Assembly: GCA_964405325.1 (NCBI GenBank)
Contig: CAYONM010000059.1
Location: 1 to 17,323 of the forward strand
DNA length: 17,323 nucleotides
Source of the DNA: CAYONM01 sp964405325
Lineage (GTDB): Bacteria; Planctomycetota; UBA11346
Direction: 5' to 3'
Below the pieces are notes generated by a model. The model was not told the DNA's origin. It searched no databases and saw only the letters and a list, made by a program, of their open reading frames with translations. Positions within the stretch are counted from its first letter, which is position 1; every line of letters starts with the position of its first letter. Of this stretch, positions 1 through 8,263 are shown in pieces. The position numbers and the translations under genes are program-made.

Positions 1-59
1 CGGAAGACCATGCGGTCTGCCCGGAGCCTTGTATCTGCACTACGGCGTTTCGAATGCTT

Positions 60-1148
60 TCAGCTATTTACGGGACACAGCACTAGCTGTGGTCGCCGGT
101 AATCCTGCAAAGGAAGTGTCACGGATGTTTCGCCGGCGGTGCTGTGGTAGCATGCCAAGACAACCTGGTTGACAATGGCCGCCTGGGCAAAATCCACCTG
201 CGGTCGGCGTTTGGCCTGGATGGCACTGAAGAAATCCTGGTACTGCAGCGCGTGGTGGGGGCCGTAGCAGGCCTTGCCCGGCAGCTGGACATCGGCAGGG
301 CGCATGGCATCGGTGGCTTGCAGTTCTGCCAGCAGGGCCTGGTTGGGATGCTCGATCTCGATCAGGCGGTAGTCGGGGCCGATCACCATCCGGCCGAGGC
401 TGGTGGTGATCACGATGCGGGAGTTCCAGCCGCCATCGGCGCTGTTGCTCACCTGGAAGTGGCAGTCCACGCCATCAGCGCAGTGGATGGTGCCACTGGC
501 TTGGTCTTCAACCTCAATGCAGTCCAGCCATTCGCGGCTGACGCGGGCCTGCACGGCCTGAGGCGCCTGGCCGCTCAGCCACAGAGCCAGATCCAGGGTG
601 TGGATGGCCTGGTTGATCATGACGCCACCGCCTTCGCCCTGCCAGCTGCCGCGCCAATCGGCGCTGGCGTAATAGGCTTGGTCACGGCTGCAGGTGAAGC
701 TCATGGTCACGTCGCGAATGCGGCCGAAATCGCCCTGGGCCAGGGCCTGTTGCAAGCGGCGGATCTGGGGCTGGAAACGATGCTGGAAAATACCGGCGCA
801 AAACTGGCCGCGGGTCTCGGCCTGCCGTGCGGCATCGACCATGGTGGCGATGCTGGCTGGATGCACGCCCAGAGGCTTTTCGCAGATGACGTGTTTGCCG
901 GCGGCCAGGGCATCCAGCACGATCTGCTCGTGTCTGGGGTGTTGGGTGCAGACGGCCACCAGGTCGCAGCGCTGGTCGTCCAGGATCCGGCGGTAGTCCT
1001 GGCAGTAGCGCGCTGCCTCGATCCGATCACGCGCCTTGGCCTCGTCCTGGTCGCAGGCCCAGCGGAGCGCGGCGCGGGAATCCAGGGCGATGGCGGCCGC
1101 GTGGGTGGGGGCGATCACGCCGCATCCGATGATTCCGACCTGTAACAT
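60..1148 (-). CDS. Gfo/Idh/MocA family NAD(P)-dependent oxidoreductase
   Basis: A 362-residue protein of normal length for the Gfo/Idh/MocA family, whose cytoplasmic members oxidise or reduce sugars, inositols and related polyols with NAD(P). The N-terminal Rossmann fold opens with VGIIGCGVIAPTH (residues 4-16). The family-defining EKPLG motif is at 90-94, where the Lys is the conserved catalytic and cofactor contact. The C-terminal alpha/beta domain has GGGVMINQAIHTLDLALWL (173-191), carrying the usual His183 and Asp186. A clear GGAGGA ribosome site lies 6 nt before the ATG, which fixes the start. The gene follows an aldolase gene on the same strand, but about 200 nt and a terminator separate them, so it probably has its own promoter. 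The substrate cannot be read from sequence; a sugar catabolic role is inferred from the neighbour. A long plus-strand ORF over the same bases has no family features. Confidence 0.93.
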   Translation of the reverse strand: MLQVGIIGCGVIAPTHAAAIALDSRAALRWACDQDEAKARDRIEAARYCQDYRRILDDQRCDLVAVCTQHPRHEQIVLDALAAGKHVICEKPLGVHPASIATMVDAARQAETRGQFCAGIFQHRFQPQIRRLQQALAQGDFGRIRDVTMSFTCSRDQAYYASADWRGSWQGEGGGVMINQAIHTLDLALWLSGQAPQAVQARVSREWLDCIEVEDQASGTIHCADGVDCHFQVSNSADGGWNSRIVITTSLGRMVIGPDYRLIEIEHPNQALLAELQATDAMRPADVQLPGKACYGPHHALQYQDFFSAIQAKRRPQVDFAQAAIVNQVVLACYHSTAGETSVTLPLQDYRRPQLVLCPVNS

Positions 1149-1285
1149 GGCTGTCCTCCACCGCTTTTGCTGGAATCTGGTCGAAAAGACCAGGTGTCCA
1201 GCATCCAGAGAGTGTAGGCGGGCGGCGGGGGCGGACTAGCCCGAGACGATCATGTTTTGTTCGGATCTGATCACTACGCCCAGAA

Positions 1286-1318
1286 ATAGCCCGTGTCGGC
1301 ACTGGCGACACGGGCTAT
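1286..1318 (-). terminator. Intrinsic terminator after the class II aldolase gene
   Basis: A perfect 13-bp inverted repeat (1286-1298 with 1306-1318, stem core AGCCCGTGTCG) and a 7-nt loop lie 37 nt past the aldolase stop. Read on the minus strand, the stem is followed by a short T-containing stretch (TTTCTG). The U tract is weak, but the stem is strong and well placed. It makes read-through into the downstream oxidoreductase gene less likely. Confidence 0.65.
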
Positions 1319-1354
1319 AAGAGGGCTGGCTGCGAAGCTCGAATCGGACGAGCG

Positions 1355-2095
1355 TTACGCCCAGTCGTACAACTGCAGCAGATTGCTGATCTCGCGTGGA
1401 TCGCCGGGCCGGGGCATGTTGCGAGTGGCCAGGGTGCGTTCGAGGTTTTCCACCTCATGACGGGGAATCTCGGTCACCTCGCCGCAGCAGGACAGCGCGG
1501 TCTGCACCGAGATCGCCATCGCTTCGACCATCTGCAAAAAGTCGCAAGCGCGCTCGATGCCCTCGCTGCTGGCCAGGGTGATGCCGTGGTTGCGCATCAG
1601 CCAGGCGTTGGAGCGGGTGAAGACCTGGTCGAACTGCTTGGCCAAGTCTTCACTGATGGGTTCGGCGTAGTCGATGGCCAGCACCGGGCCCACTTCCAGC
1701 ACCACCTCCGGCAGCAGCGGCCGGGCCAGGTATTCCTTCTTCATCAAGGAGAAACCGGTCAGGACCGGTGGATGGGTGTGGGTGATAGCAGTCAGATCGG
1801 GCCGCTTCTGGTAGATGCGGACGTGCATCGGGGTCTCGCCGGTGGGCTTGCGGCCCTCGGCGGCGGCGATGCCGGTGCCCTGGTCATCGACAATGACGAT
1901 GTCTTCGGCCCGCATGTTGCGTTTTTCCACCTTGGTGGGCGTGATCAGGATGACGTCAGGCTCCACCCGCCAGGACAGGTTGCCGCCGTGGGAGGCGACA
2001 TACCCCAATTCGGCGACTCGCCGGGAGGAGGCGGCCAGGGCCTCGGCGGCGGCGTGGTGGCGTTGACGCAGTGCTTCGTTGCTCGGTATGCTCAT
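1355..2095 (-). CDS. Class II aldolase/adducin family protein
   Basis: A 246-residue protein of the zinc-dependent class II aldolase/adducin family (relatives of fuculose-1-phosphate aldolase and ribulose-5-phosphate 4-epimerase). Visible motifs are HGGNLS at 36-41 (phosphate and substrate loop), TGETPMH at 86-92 with the likely catalytic Glu88, the zinc ligands in ITHTHPP (His107, His109), and NHG at 169-171, with His170 as the third ligand. The open frame runs upstream to 2263, but that extension is basic, low in similarity to anything and unusually long. The ATG at 2095 gives the family's normal N-terminus (helix, then the HGGN motif), so I chose it even though the ribosome site before it is weak. 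It cleaves or epimerises a phosphorylated sugar in the cytosol; the exact substrate is not readable. Confidence 0.9.
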   Translation of the reverse strand: MSIPSNEALRQRHHAAAEALAASSRRVAELGYVASHGGNLSWRVEPDVILITPTKVEKRNMRAEDIVIVDDQGTGIAAAEGRKPTGETPMHVRIYQKRPDLTAITHTHPPVLTGFSLMKKEYLARPLLPEVVLEVGPVLAIDYAEPISEDLAKQFDQVFTRSNAWLMRNHGITLASSEGIERACDFLQMVEAMAISVQTALSCCGEVTEIPRHEVENLERTLATRNMPRPGDPREISNLLQLYDWA

Positions 2096-2596
2096 GCTCA
2101 GGGATTGTTGGGGCTTTGATGAAGAGCAAGCGGCGATGGGCAATGATAATGCTGGGAATATGCGTCTAGAAGCTGAGCCTGCAATAGCTTCGAACAGAAA
2201 AAGTTGTTTTTGCGGGCTCAGCTTCGGGGTCCGAGGGGCTCTGTCTGAAGGCCCCAGAAGCACGCGCCGGAAATGACGCTATTAAAGAACAGAAGATCCG
2301 GGGCTCGTGCTGTGTCCCATAATTCTTCGCAACGCAGGCAGGGCCGGAAAGCGCAAGCCTGGCGAAGTGCCTGAGTTTTTAGAGGTGCTCGTAAGCTCCA
2401 GGTCGCTTATTGTCGAAATCGGCATCCTACTACCGAAGAGTGTGTAAAGCATTATGCTGTCGCATCTTAGAGGATGCTAGTCTGGTTCTGTCCAACGGTG
2501 GCTGGATCGCTGTAAGTTGCTACTCGGAAAAGGTTTGGGTATCATACGGTAAGATTGCTGTGCAGGCGTCAATACGGTTATGGAGATGGATTAGGT
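2096..2596. other. Intergenic region between divergent genes
   Basis: About 500 nt separates the aldolase start (minus) from the sigma-factor start (plus), so promoters for both units should lie here. I see no convincing gene. ORFs crossing it are short and have no usable ribosome site or family motif. The one clear structure is the hairpin with T tract at 2335-2380, listed separately. I could not identify a confident -35/-10 pair for either side. Confidence 0.5.
2335..2380 (+). ncRNA. Leader hairpin with T tract (possible attenuator or small RNA end)
   Basis: CAGGCA (2335-2340) pairs with TGCCTG (2368-2373). Inside it, GCCGG can pair with CC(T)GGC with one bulged T. The structure is followed by GAGTTTTTAG. 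This has terminator form on the plus strand, but no plus-strand gene precedes it in the window. It lies about 220 nt upstream of the sigma-factor start. It could end a short regulatory RNA or act as an attenuator for the sigma operon. I could not match it to a riboswitch class. Confidence 0.3.
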
Positions 2597-3136
2597 ATGT
2601 CCGATCCCGATCAGTTGATCCAGGCCTACCGCGGCGGCGATGAGACGGCGTTCGAGCAGCTGGTACATCAGACCGAGTTTGATCTGCGTTGCTTCGTCCT
2701 GGCCCGCTGTCGGCAGCCGGAGCAGGTTGAGGAAATCGTCCAGTTTGCCTATGTCACCGCGTTCGAACGTCTGGAAGACTATCGTCTGGAGGGACGTTTT
2801 CGCTCGTGGCTGAAAGGCATCGCGCGTAATCGCTGGCTGGAAATTCGCCGGGAGAATCAGCGGCAGAGCACACGTTTCGAAGCAGTGTTGGATCAGCTCT
2901 GGCAGGAACAGGTGGCCGACTCGGACGAATGGCTGCAGCAACGTCTGCGTCGTATGCGCTACTGCCTGACCCGCTTGCCCGAGCAGGCACGGACCCTGTT
3001 ACTGCGACATCATGTGGATGGTCTCTCGCTGGCACGATTGGCGCAGCAGTTTCGTAAGAAAAGCGACGTACTTGCCAAACGGCTGTTCGATACCCGGCGT
3101 CGACTGCGGCAGTGTGTAGAGGCCGAACATGTCTGA
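2597..3136 (+). CDS. ECF-type RNA polymerase sigma factor
   Basis: A 179-residue sigma-70 family factor with only regions 2 and 4, the ECF layout. Region 2 spans about residues 18-85 (AFEQLV at the start, then AYVTAFERLEDYRLEGRFRSWLKGIARNRWLEIRR, here described by position). Region 4 spans about 118-172, with the LPEQARTLLL helix and a helix-turn-helix ending in KRLFDTRRRLRQC. The ATG at 2597 is preceded by GGAGATGG at a good distance, and the protein then starts in the usual MSDPDQLIQAYRGGDE form. An upstream in-frame GTG/TTG-type start at 2555 adds residues that do not look like the family. The stop overlaps the next start by 8 nt (ATGTCTGA), so the two proteins are translationally coupled. 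It likely redirects RNA polymerase under control of the downstream FecR-like protein. Confidence 0.92.
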   Translation: MSDPDQLIQAYRGGDETAFEQLVHQTEFDLRCFVLARCRQPEQVEEIVQFAYVTAFERLEDYRLEGRFRSWLKGIARNRWLEIRRENQRQSTRFEAVLDQLWQEQVADSDEWLQQRLRRMRYCLTRLPEQARTLLLRHHVDGLSLARLAQQFRKKSDVLAKRLFDTRRRLRQCVEAEHV

Positions 3137-4376
3137 TGCGGACCTGATCAGCATGGCCCTGGCGGGCGATGCGTCGGCACAGCAAGAGCTGTTGCTCGGG
3201 CTGGAAGCGGATGCGGAGCTGCGGCGGCAGGTGAGCGATCAGTTGTTGGTTGGCGTGCTGGTGGAAAGCAGCGCGATCATGGCCGAGGGGTCCATCGCGG
3301 CGCGGGTGCGGTATTTGCTGCAGCGCCGAATTGGATCCAATCGCCTGCCGGTGCCTGGTTCCTCGCAGCGTACGGCGACGGAGAGCCGGCAGGGATGTCG
3401 CATGCAGCTGCCAGGGCCTGCCTGGCGGCGACGTGGCTTGGTTGGGTTGGTGGCGATGGCCGTGCTGGCGCTGCTGTGGTTGGCGGCGCGTCCACAGCCA
3501 TTCCAGCCGCAGGATCTGGTGGCGGATATCGGGGGGTTGGAACAGAGCCTGCCGGGCGGTGATCAGCTGCGCCTGGATCCGCTGGCCCGGGTCCGGCTTA
3601 TTGATGCCGATACGGTCCTGTTGCAGCAGGGGGCGGTGGCCTGTCGGGTGCAAGCGCGTAAGAAACAGGGATTCGTCGTCCAGGCCGGAGACCATCGCTT
3701 TCGGGTCCTGGGCACCCGGTTTCGTGTCGCTATCGAAGCCGATGGCATTCACCTCCGGGTCTGGGACGGTCGGGTCCGCGTCGATGCCGATGGGCCCGTG
3801 ATTGGCGCCGGATCTGGTGCTCTGTTGCGCGATGGTCATTGCCGGGTCTTTGCTGCTGATGTCATCGAGAGTTTCGATATGCCGCGGCTGCAATGGATCG
3901 AAGAAGACAACCGTGTTGGTGATGGGTTGATTCAGGTCGTGCCAGGGAACAACGCTCGCGGCGCCTATCTGGAATGCCGCTATGACCATCTGCAGCCAGG
4001 AGTCGATCCGCCTTGGATCAATGTCATAGGCAAGCCTCAGGATGGTCGCTTGGTGGTGCCGGATTGGGCGCGCGGCCTCGCGCTGTCTTTCCGTGGCAGC
4101 GGCCTGGGCCATAGCTTCAATGTGTCGGTGTTGGATCTGTCGGCGACTGGTGCCGAGCACTATTCCACCAGTTTTGTCGATGCGCAACCGGGGTGGCAGC
4201 GCATCGAGTTGCCCTGGTCGCAATTCCAACGTTGGGCCGCGTATCAGCACGACGAGGCGATCGACGATGGCTTCGATCGACAGGTGATCGGTACCATTGT
4301 CGTTGGTACCCAGCTTCGACAGGCCAAGGACTGGCAGCAGCGTTTCGCTATCGATCAGGTGGAGTTTTTACACTGA
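3129..4376 (+). CDS. FecR-like transmembrane regulator with C-terminal beta-sandwich domain
   Basis: A 415-residue predicted single-pass membrane protein. Residues 1-100 are a cytosolic helical segment in the position of an anti-sigma domain. One membrane helix lies at about 103-120 (GLVGLVAMAVLALLWLAA), preceded by RRR, which places the C-terminus outside. Residues about 140-240 fit a FecR domain (QLRLDPLARVRLIDADTVLL, FRVLGTRFRVAI, HLRVWDGRVRV). Residues about 265-415 (GAYLECRYDHLQPGVDPPW, GLALSFRGSG, GWQRIELPWSQF, final FAIDQVEFLH) resemble the jelly-roll domains of CBM11/CIA30-type proteins, with the typical 'I-D-x-V/I-x-F' last strand. Overlap with the sigma gene makes it the likely partner and repressor or activator of that sigma factor. 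Ligand sensing by the outer domain is an inference. Confidence 0.8.
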   Translation: MSDADLISMALAGDASAQQELLLGLEADAELRRQVSDQLLVGVLVESSAIMAEGSIAARVRYLLQRRIGSNRLPVPGSSQRTATESRQGCRMQLPGPAWRRRGLVGLVAMAVLALLWLAARPQPFQPQDLVADIGGLEQSLPGGDQLRLDPLARVRLIDADTVLLQQGAVACRVQARKKQGFVVQAGDHRFRVLGTRFRVAIEADGIHLRVWDGRVRVDADGPVIGAGSGALLRDGHCRVFAADVIESFDMPRLQWIEEDNRVGDGLIQVVPGNNARGAYLECRYDHLQPGVDPPWINVIGKPQDGRLVVPDWARGLALSFRGSGLGHSFNVSVLDLSATGAEHYSTSFVDAQPGWQRIELPWSQFQRWAAYQHDEAIDDGFDRQVIGTIVVGTQLRQAKDWQQRFAIDQVEFLH

Positions 4377-4439
4377 TCTCTGAACGTCTTGATCGGTCTG
4401 TCGACGGAACGAATGATCATTCAGAAAGGAGATATCTTT

Positions 4440-6428
4440 ATGTCCCTGTTGCTCCGCGTCGGATTGCCGATGCTGATTGTGGCGGCCCTGCCGGCTGCCG
4501 AATACCATGTCGCACCGGATGGCGATGATACTGCCGATGGCAGCCGCGCGACACCGCTGCAGACCATTTCCACTGCCGCCGAATTAGCGCAGCCGGGCGA
4601 TACCGTGCTGGTGCACACCGGGATCTACCGGGAGCACGTGGCGCCGCCGCGTGGTGGCAGCGATGCGGATAATCGTATCGTCTATCGGGCTGCACCCGGC
4701 GAGGTGCCCATCCTGCGCGGCAGTGACGAGATCGATCAGTGGACCGATCTGGGAAGCGATCGCTGGGAGAGAGTGCTGGATGCGGCGCGTTTCGGCGATT
4801 GGAATCCTTATCTCGAACGCATGGAGAAGGGCAAGCTGCCCGACAACAGCCGCCAGCGCAGTCTGGGCGAGGTGTTTGTCGATGGCGTGCGATTTGATGA
4901 GGTGAATACCCCGGCGGAGGTGGATCAGGCCGGCGAGTGGGCACCGGATAGCGATGGCTTGCGCCTGGTCATCCAGACCGCTGGTGTCGATCCCAATGTC
5001 GCTTTGACCGAAATAGCCGTGCGCGAACAGGCCTTTGCGCCAACGGTCTGGAATCTCGGCTATATCACCGTTTGCGGTTTCACCATCGAGCATGCCGCCA
5101 ACGATTACGATGATTTTTTCAGTCAATCATCATCATCGCCCCAGCACGGTGCCCTGAGCACCACCGGTGGGCATCATTGGTTGATCGAACACAATCTACT
5201 GCAGTACAATAAATCCATCGGTCTGGATTTCGGTATCCAGGGGGCCGCAGAGTATGAGGTGCACGGTATTCCGGAGGTGCGCGGTCGGCATCTGGTGCGC
5301 GGCAACCGCTTCGTGCGCAACGGCACCACCGGTGCCATCGGCTATAAAGCGCCCTTTTGCACCTTCATCGAAAACGCCTTTGTCGACAACAATACCATGC
5401 GTGCCGGCGGTCACGGCAAGGCAGGCCTGAAGCTGATTTCCTACTGTGCCGACAGTCACGTTGAAGGGAATTATTTTATCAACAACGGTGGCTCGCAGTA
5501 TTCTGCTTTATGGCTGGACTGGGGTGCGCAGGGCAGTCGGGTGACCCGGAACGTCTTTATCAACAATACCCGCGTCTTCATCGAGGCCAATCATGGTCCG
5601 GTCATGTTCGACCGCAACGTCATCGTCGATTCGCCCTTGTGGATTACCGACGGTACGGGTGTTCTGGTGGCGCATAATCTCTTCCATGACAGCCCATTCG
5701 TGCATCGGACTCTGGTTAAGCCCTTGCGCTCACCCCCGTATCTGCAACCGCATACGCCGGACAAGATCGATGACGCGGTCGGTCATGCGGCCTATTTGCG
5801 GGTGTTCAACAATATCTTCTCGAATCGCGGTCTCAGCTTGCCTGCAGACAGCGCCACCAGTTACGACAACCAGTGTGATTGGAACGTGTTCGCCGCCGGT
5901 GCCAGCCCGGATGGTGCGCGTGACGCCAATAGCCTGACCACCACGGCCGCGGTGGTCGACCAGCTGAACTACGACGAACAGGGCTTTGCCCTGAGTCTGC
6001 ACGACCTGCCCGAATGTGAGCAGATCGCCACCAGTCTGATTGATGACAGCTTCGTTGACACCATCAATCCGCATGTGCCGCAGCAGGGGATCAGCGCGAT
6101 TGATACGGATGCTATGGGCCAGGCCTACGATGCCACGCCACGACCGGGCCCCTTTGCCGCTGCCGGTGTCAGCTGGAGCGACGAGTATGGGTATCCGAAG
6201 CCGATCCCATTGTCCTTCCAGGCCCATGCCACCTCGCACGATGAGGTGCTGTTGGATTGGGCCGCGGTCGATGAAGCGGACTGGTATGCCGTGCAACGCA
6301 AGGCCAGTGACCAAGCCAATCGGGTGATGGTGTTGCTGTTGCCGGCAGAAAAAGAGTCCTTCTACCGCGACCGCGGTTTACAGCCGGAAACGGAGTATGC
6401 CTATCAATTGAGTGCCGGGGTGAATTGA
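4440..6428 (+). CDS. Secreted right-handed parallel beta-helix protein
   Basis: 662 residues starting at the ATG preceded by AAAGGAGA with 8-nt spacing; the in-frame extension to 4389 lies upstream of that ribosome site. The N-terminus MSLLLRVGLPMLIVAALPAAEYHV is a signal peptide. It is followed by the DUF1565-like opening YHVAPDGDDTADGSRATPLQ and TISTAAELAQPGDTVLVHTG, common at the start of secreted beta-helix proteins. Repeated turns of the form HNLLQYNKS, GNRFVRNGTTG, GNYFINNGGS, RNVFINNTR, HNLFHDS and NNIFSNRG run from about 260 to 470. The last 75 residues look like a partial fibronectin type III domain (VLLDWAAVDEADWYAVQRK). Family members include polysaccharide lyases and hydrolases, but no catalytic set is identifiable, so activity is unassigned. 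It lies 63 nt after the FecR-like gene and is probably in the same operon. Confidence 0.85.
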   Translation: MSLLLRVGLPMLIVAALPAAEYHVAPDGDDTADGSRATPLQTISTAAELAQPGDTVLVHTGIYREHVAPPRGGSDADNRIVYRAAPGEVPILRGSDEIDQWTDLGSDRWERVLDAARFGDWNPYLERMEKGKLPDNSRQRSLGEVFVDGVRFDEVNTPAEVDQAGEWAPDSDGLRLVIQTAGVDPNVALTEIAVREQAFAPTVWNLGYITVCGFTIEHAANDYDDFFSQSSSSPQHGALSTTGGHHWLIEHNLLQYNKSIGLDFGIQGAAEYEVHGIPEVRGRHLVRGNRFVRNGTTGAIGYKAPFCTFIENAFVDNNTMRAGGHGKAGLKLISYCADSHVEGNYFINNGGSQYSALWLDWGAQGSRVTRNVFINNTRVFIEANHGPVMFDRNVIVDSPLWITDGTGVLVAHNLFHDSPFVHRTLVKPLRSPPYLQPHTPDKIDDAVGHAAYLRVFNNIFSNRGLSLPADSATSYDNQCDWNVFAAGASPDGARDANSLTTTAAVVDQLNYDEQGFALSLHDLPECEQIATSLIDDSFVDTINPHVPQQGISAIDTDAMGQAYDATPRPGPFAAAGVSWSDEYGYPKPIPLSFQAHATSHDEVLLDWAAVDEADWYAVQRKASDQANRVMVLLLPAEKESFYRDRGLQPETEYAYQLSAGVN

Positions 6429-6446
6429 CGCACGCGGTCTCGATCT

Positions 6447-6465
6447 GGCCTCTGCGAGAGAGGTC
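6447..6465 (+). terminator. Candidate terminator after the beta-helix gene
   Basis: GGCCTCT (6447-6453) pairs with AGAGGTC (6459-6465), with one G-T wobble and a 5-nt loop, starting 18 nt past the stop. It is followed by TTGCTTTGCCTT. A second small hairpin, GCCTT/AAGGC (6473-6486), follows directly. Together they could end the sigma/FecR/beta-helix transcript. The U tracts are interrupted, so confidence is moderate. Confidence 0.45.
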
Positions 6466-6486
6466 TTGCTTTGCCTTCAGCAAGGC

Positions 6487-6810
6487 CTTTCGCCGGCATT
6501 ATGGCTGCAGCCCCGCGCCTGGCGAATAAGGGCAGCGACAGCCCTTCTGATAACGATCCAATTCGAGTAGGGTCTGCGGTTTCGCGGGTGAGCGCGTTCA
6601 GGCGCGTCAGATTCTGCCAGCTGGCCCGGTCGCACCTGTGTTGCCGGATGGCATCGCCGACACAGCCCAGGTCACGGTGATCGCGTCGATACCGGTGCTG
6701 GTCGCGTCCTGGGTGTTGGGGAGTGCGCTCGCGACCAGCTTCACCAGTCGCGCCAGCAGTGGAGAATGGAAGAGGGCAGGTGGTTTCGCCATCGGCATCG
6801 GGATCGTTTG
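6487..6810. other. Stretch with no supported gene
   Basis: About 320 nt without a coding region I can support. On the minus strand the frame directly after the stop of the small secreted protein stays open from 6810 to 6607 and contains HSPLLARLVKLVASALPNTQ and a short GNTGATGPAG run. It has no ribosome site and no recognisable domain. It could be the decayed remainder of a longer gene whose start is the 6811-7035 ORF, but no homology supports this. Confidence 0.35.
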
Positions 6811-7035
6811 TTACCGTCCGTTCCGACGATCGATCGCTATCGGCGAATTTGGAGCGAATTTGGAGTGGTTGAAGCAGACGAAACTGATATCGCCATCGGT
6901 ATCGTAGCAGGAGAAAATGCTCTTGGCTGCGATCTCATGAAAAATACGGACCTGCTCCTCTGGCGATGTGCGAATGGTCGACCATTCGCTGGCGGTGAGC
7001 ACGGTCATACCAAACAACAGCACGAAGATACGCAT
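6811..7035 (-). CDS. Small putative secreted protein
   Basis: A 74-residue ORF on the minus strand. It begins with a short hydrophobic segment, MRIFVLLFGMTVLTASEW, that looks like a signal peptide. An AAGGAG ribosome site with 9-nt spacing stands before the ATG. The mature part contains two cysteines and an acidic DTDGDIS stretch, but I recognise no family. The frame resumes after the TAA and stays open to 6607, so the gene may be a truncated form of a longer one. Orientation is opposite to the flanking genes, so it would have its own promoter in the 7040-7200 stretch. The good ribosome site and signal peptide favour a real or recently real gene. Confidence 0.5.
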   Translation of the reverse strand: MRIFVLLFGMTVLTASEWSTIRTSPEEQVRIFHEIAAKSIFSCYDTDGDISFVCFNHSKFAPNSPIAIDRRNGR

Positions 7036-7243
7036 ATGATCAGACTCCTTGGTTGATGACGGGTTGAGAATTAGAAGAGCCTGTCCTTTGGCGCTGATGG
7101 GACTATGGAAATTCGGTCAGGCTTGCGCAGCGATCTCATCGCGACCAAGGCTTCAGGGCGCTGGTTGCGATGGTACCTGGAGGTGAATAGGTTGTTGGTG
7201 CAAAAGACAAGGTCCCACAGATGAGGACGCTCGGAGGGTGTTC

Positions 7244-8146
7244 ATGAGTTATCGATTCAGGAGCGACCGCAGGTTGGCCAAAAACGCCAACAAGGTGGTG
7301 TACGAGTGTGTTGATCGCTCCATCGCCTGCTTACAGCAGCGGGATGATCCAGCGGCCAGCATCCATGCGGCGCGGAAGTACATCAAGAAGATACGCAGCC
7401 TGCTGCGTCTGTTGCGTCCGGCCCTGGACCAGTACTACCAGTATGAGAATGATGGGTATCGTACCATCGCGCGTTGTTTAGGGGAGTTGCGTGATCAGGA
7501 TGCGCTGGTCGCGTGTCTGCAGGCCCTGCTGAGTCGACAGCCGCAACTCGAACAGGCGAGAGACCGCGTCCGACTGCAGCAGGAATTGGCGCAGGCTCAA
7601 CAGTCCGATCCGGGCGAGGCGTGGTTTCATGAACGGGTGATGGAGCCGTTGCAGGCCGCTCGAGAGCGCGTATCAACTTGGTGCCAAGCGGTGGAGAGGT
7701 GGGATGAACAAAAGCTTTTAATCGCCGGTTTGACGCGTTGCTACGGCCGTGGTCGCCAGGCCTTATTGGCGGTACGGGAGCACCCCGATGATGCTGTGTT
7801 GGCGCATGAATGGCGTAAACGCACCAAGGACCTGTGGTATCATCATCGTCTGCTGCAATTGGCCTGGGAAAAGCCGATGAAGGCGATCGCTTCGGAACTC
7901 AATAGCATAGGTGGTTTGCTGGGTGATCATCATGATCTGAGTGAATTGCAGCGTCAGATCGATCAGCAGGAAATGATCGAGCCAGAGCTCTGGGGCCACG
8001 CGATAGCACGGGAACAGCGACGCCTGCTGCAGCAGGCGCTTCCCATTGGTGAACGTGTGTGGTGGGACAAACCCAAACGTTTCGCCAAACGCCTGAGCGG
8101 CTATTGGCTGCTGGCTCATCACGAGGGCGGTGGACCGCCTGGTTGA
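7244..8146 (+). CDS. CHAD domain-containing protein
   Basis: A 300-residue protein that is essentially all CHAD (conserved histidine alpha-helical domain). The first helical half carries SIHAARKYIKKIRSLLRLLR (40-58) and LGELRDQDALV. The second repeats the pattern with AHEWRKRTKDLWYHHRLLQ (186-204) and IGGLLGDHHDLSEL. The repeated conserved His plus basic residues form the domain's positively charged channel. CHAD proteins are known to bind inorganic polyphosphate and often locate to polyphosphate granules, so a role in polyphosphate biology is likely. CGGAGGG lies 5 nt before the ATG at 7244; the GTG at 7238 overlaps that site and is less likely. No CYTH/triphosphatase partner is in the window, so it appears to stand alone. 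Confidence 0.88.
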   Translation: MSYRFRSDRRLAKNANKVVYECVDRSIACLQQRDDPAASIHAARKYIKKIRSLLRLLRPALDQYYQYENDGYRTIARCLGELRDQDALVACLQALLSRQPQLEQARDRVRLQQELAQAQQSDPGEAWFHERVMEPLQAARERVSTWCQAVERWDEQKLLIAGLTRCYGRGRQALLAVREHPDDAVLAHEWRKRTKDLWYHHRLLQLAWEKPMKAIASELNSIGGLLGDHHDLSELQRQIDQQEMIEPELWGHAIAREQRRLLQQALPIGERVWWDKPKRFAKRLSGYWLLAHHEGGGPPG

Positions 8147-8263
8147 CGCAAAACGGCACATCTGCTGGCGCAACAGTGTAGCCAGGTTCAGTGATTTGTC
8201 GTATACTCAACCGAATGCGCTCATTGTTGGAAATAACGCGAAAACGAATGGCAGGAGGTTGGT

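Noticed and set aside
144..1145. 333-residue plus-strand ORF across the oxidoreductase gene
   Set aside because: Its composition (Gly/Ala/Val/His-rich, no motif) is typical of an antisense shadow in GC-rich DNA, and the minus strand carries the full Gfo/Idh/MocA motif set with a good ribosome site.
2096..2263. N-terminal extension of the class II aldolase
   Set aside because: The frame is open, but the added 56 residues are unlike the family, and the ATG at 2095 gives the normal N-terminus.
2754..4250. 498-residue minus-strand ORF across the sigma and FecR-like genes
   Set aside because: Long, but rich in Arg/Gln/Pro/His with no domain. The opposite strand encodes two coupled genes with recognisable domains.
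6607..6650. Collagen-like GNTGATGPAG run on the minus strand
   Set aside because: Only about three Gly-x-y triplets, in a frame without a start or ribosome site; too short to call a collagen-like repeat.
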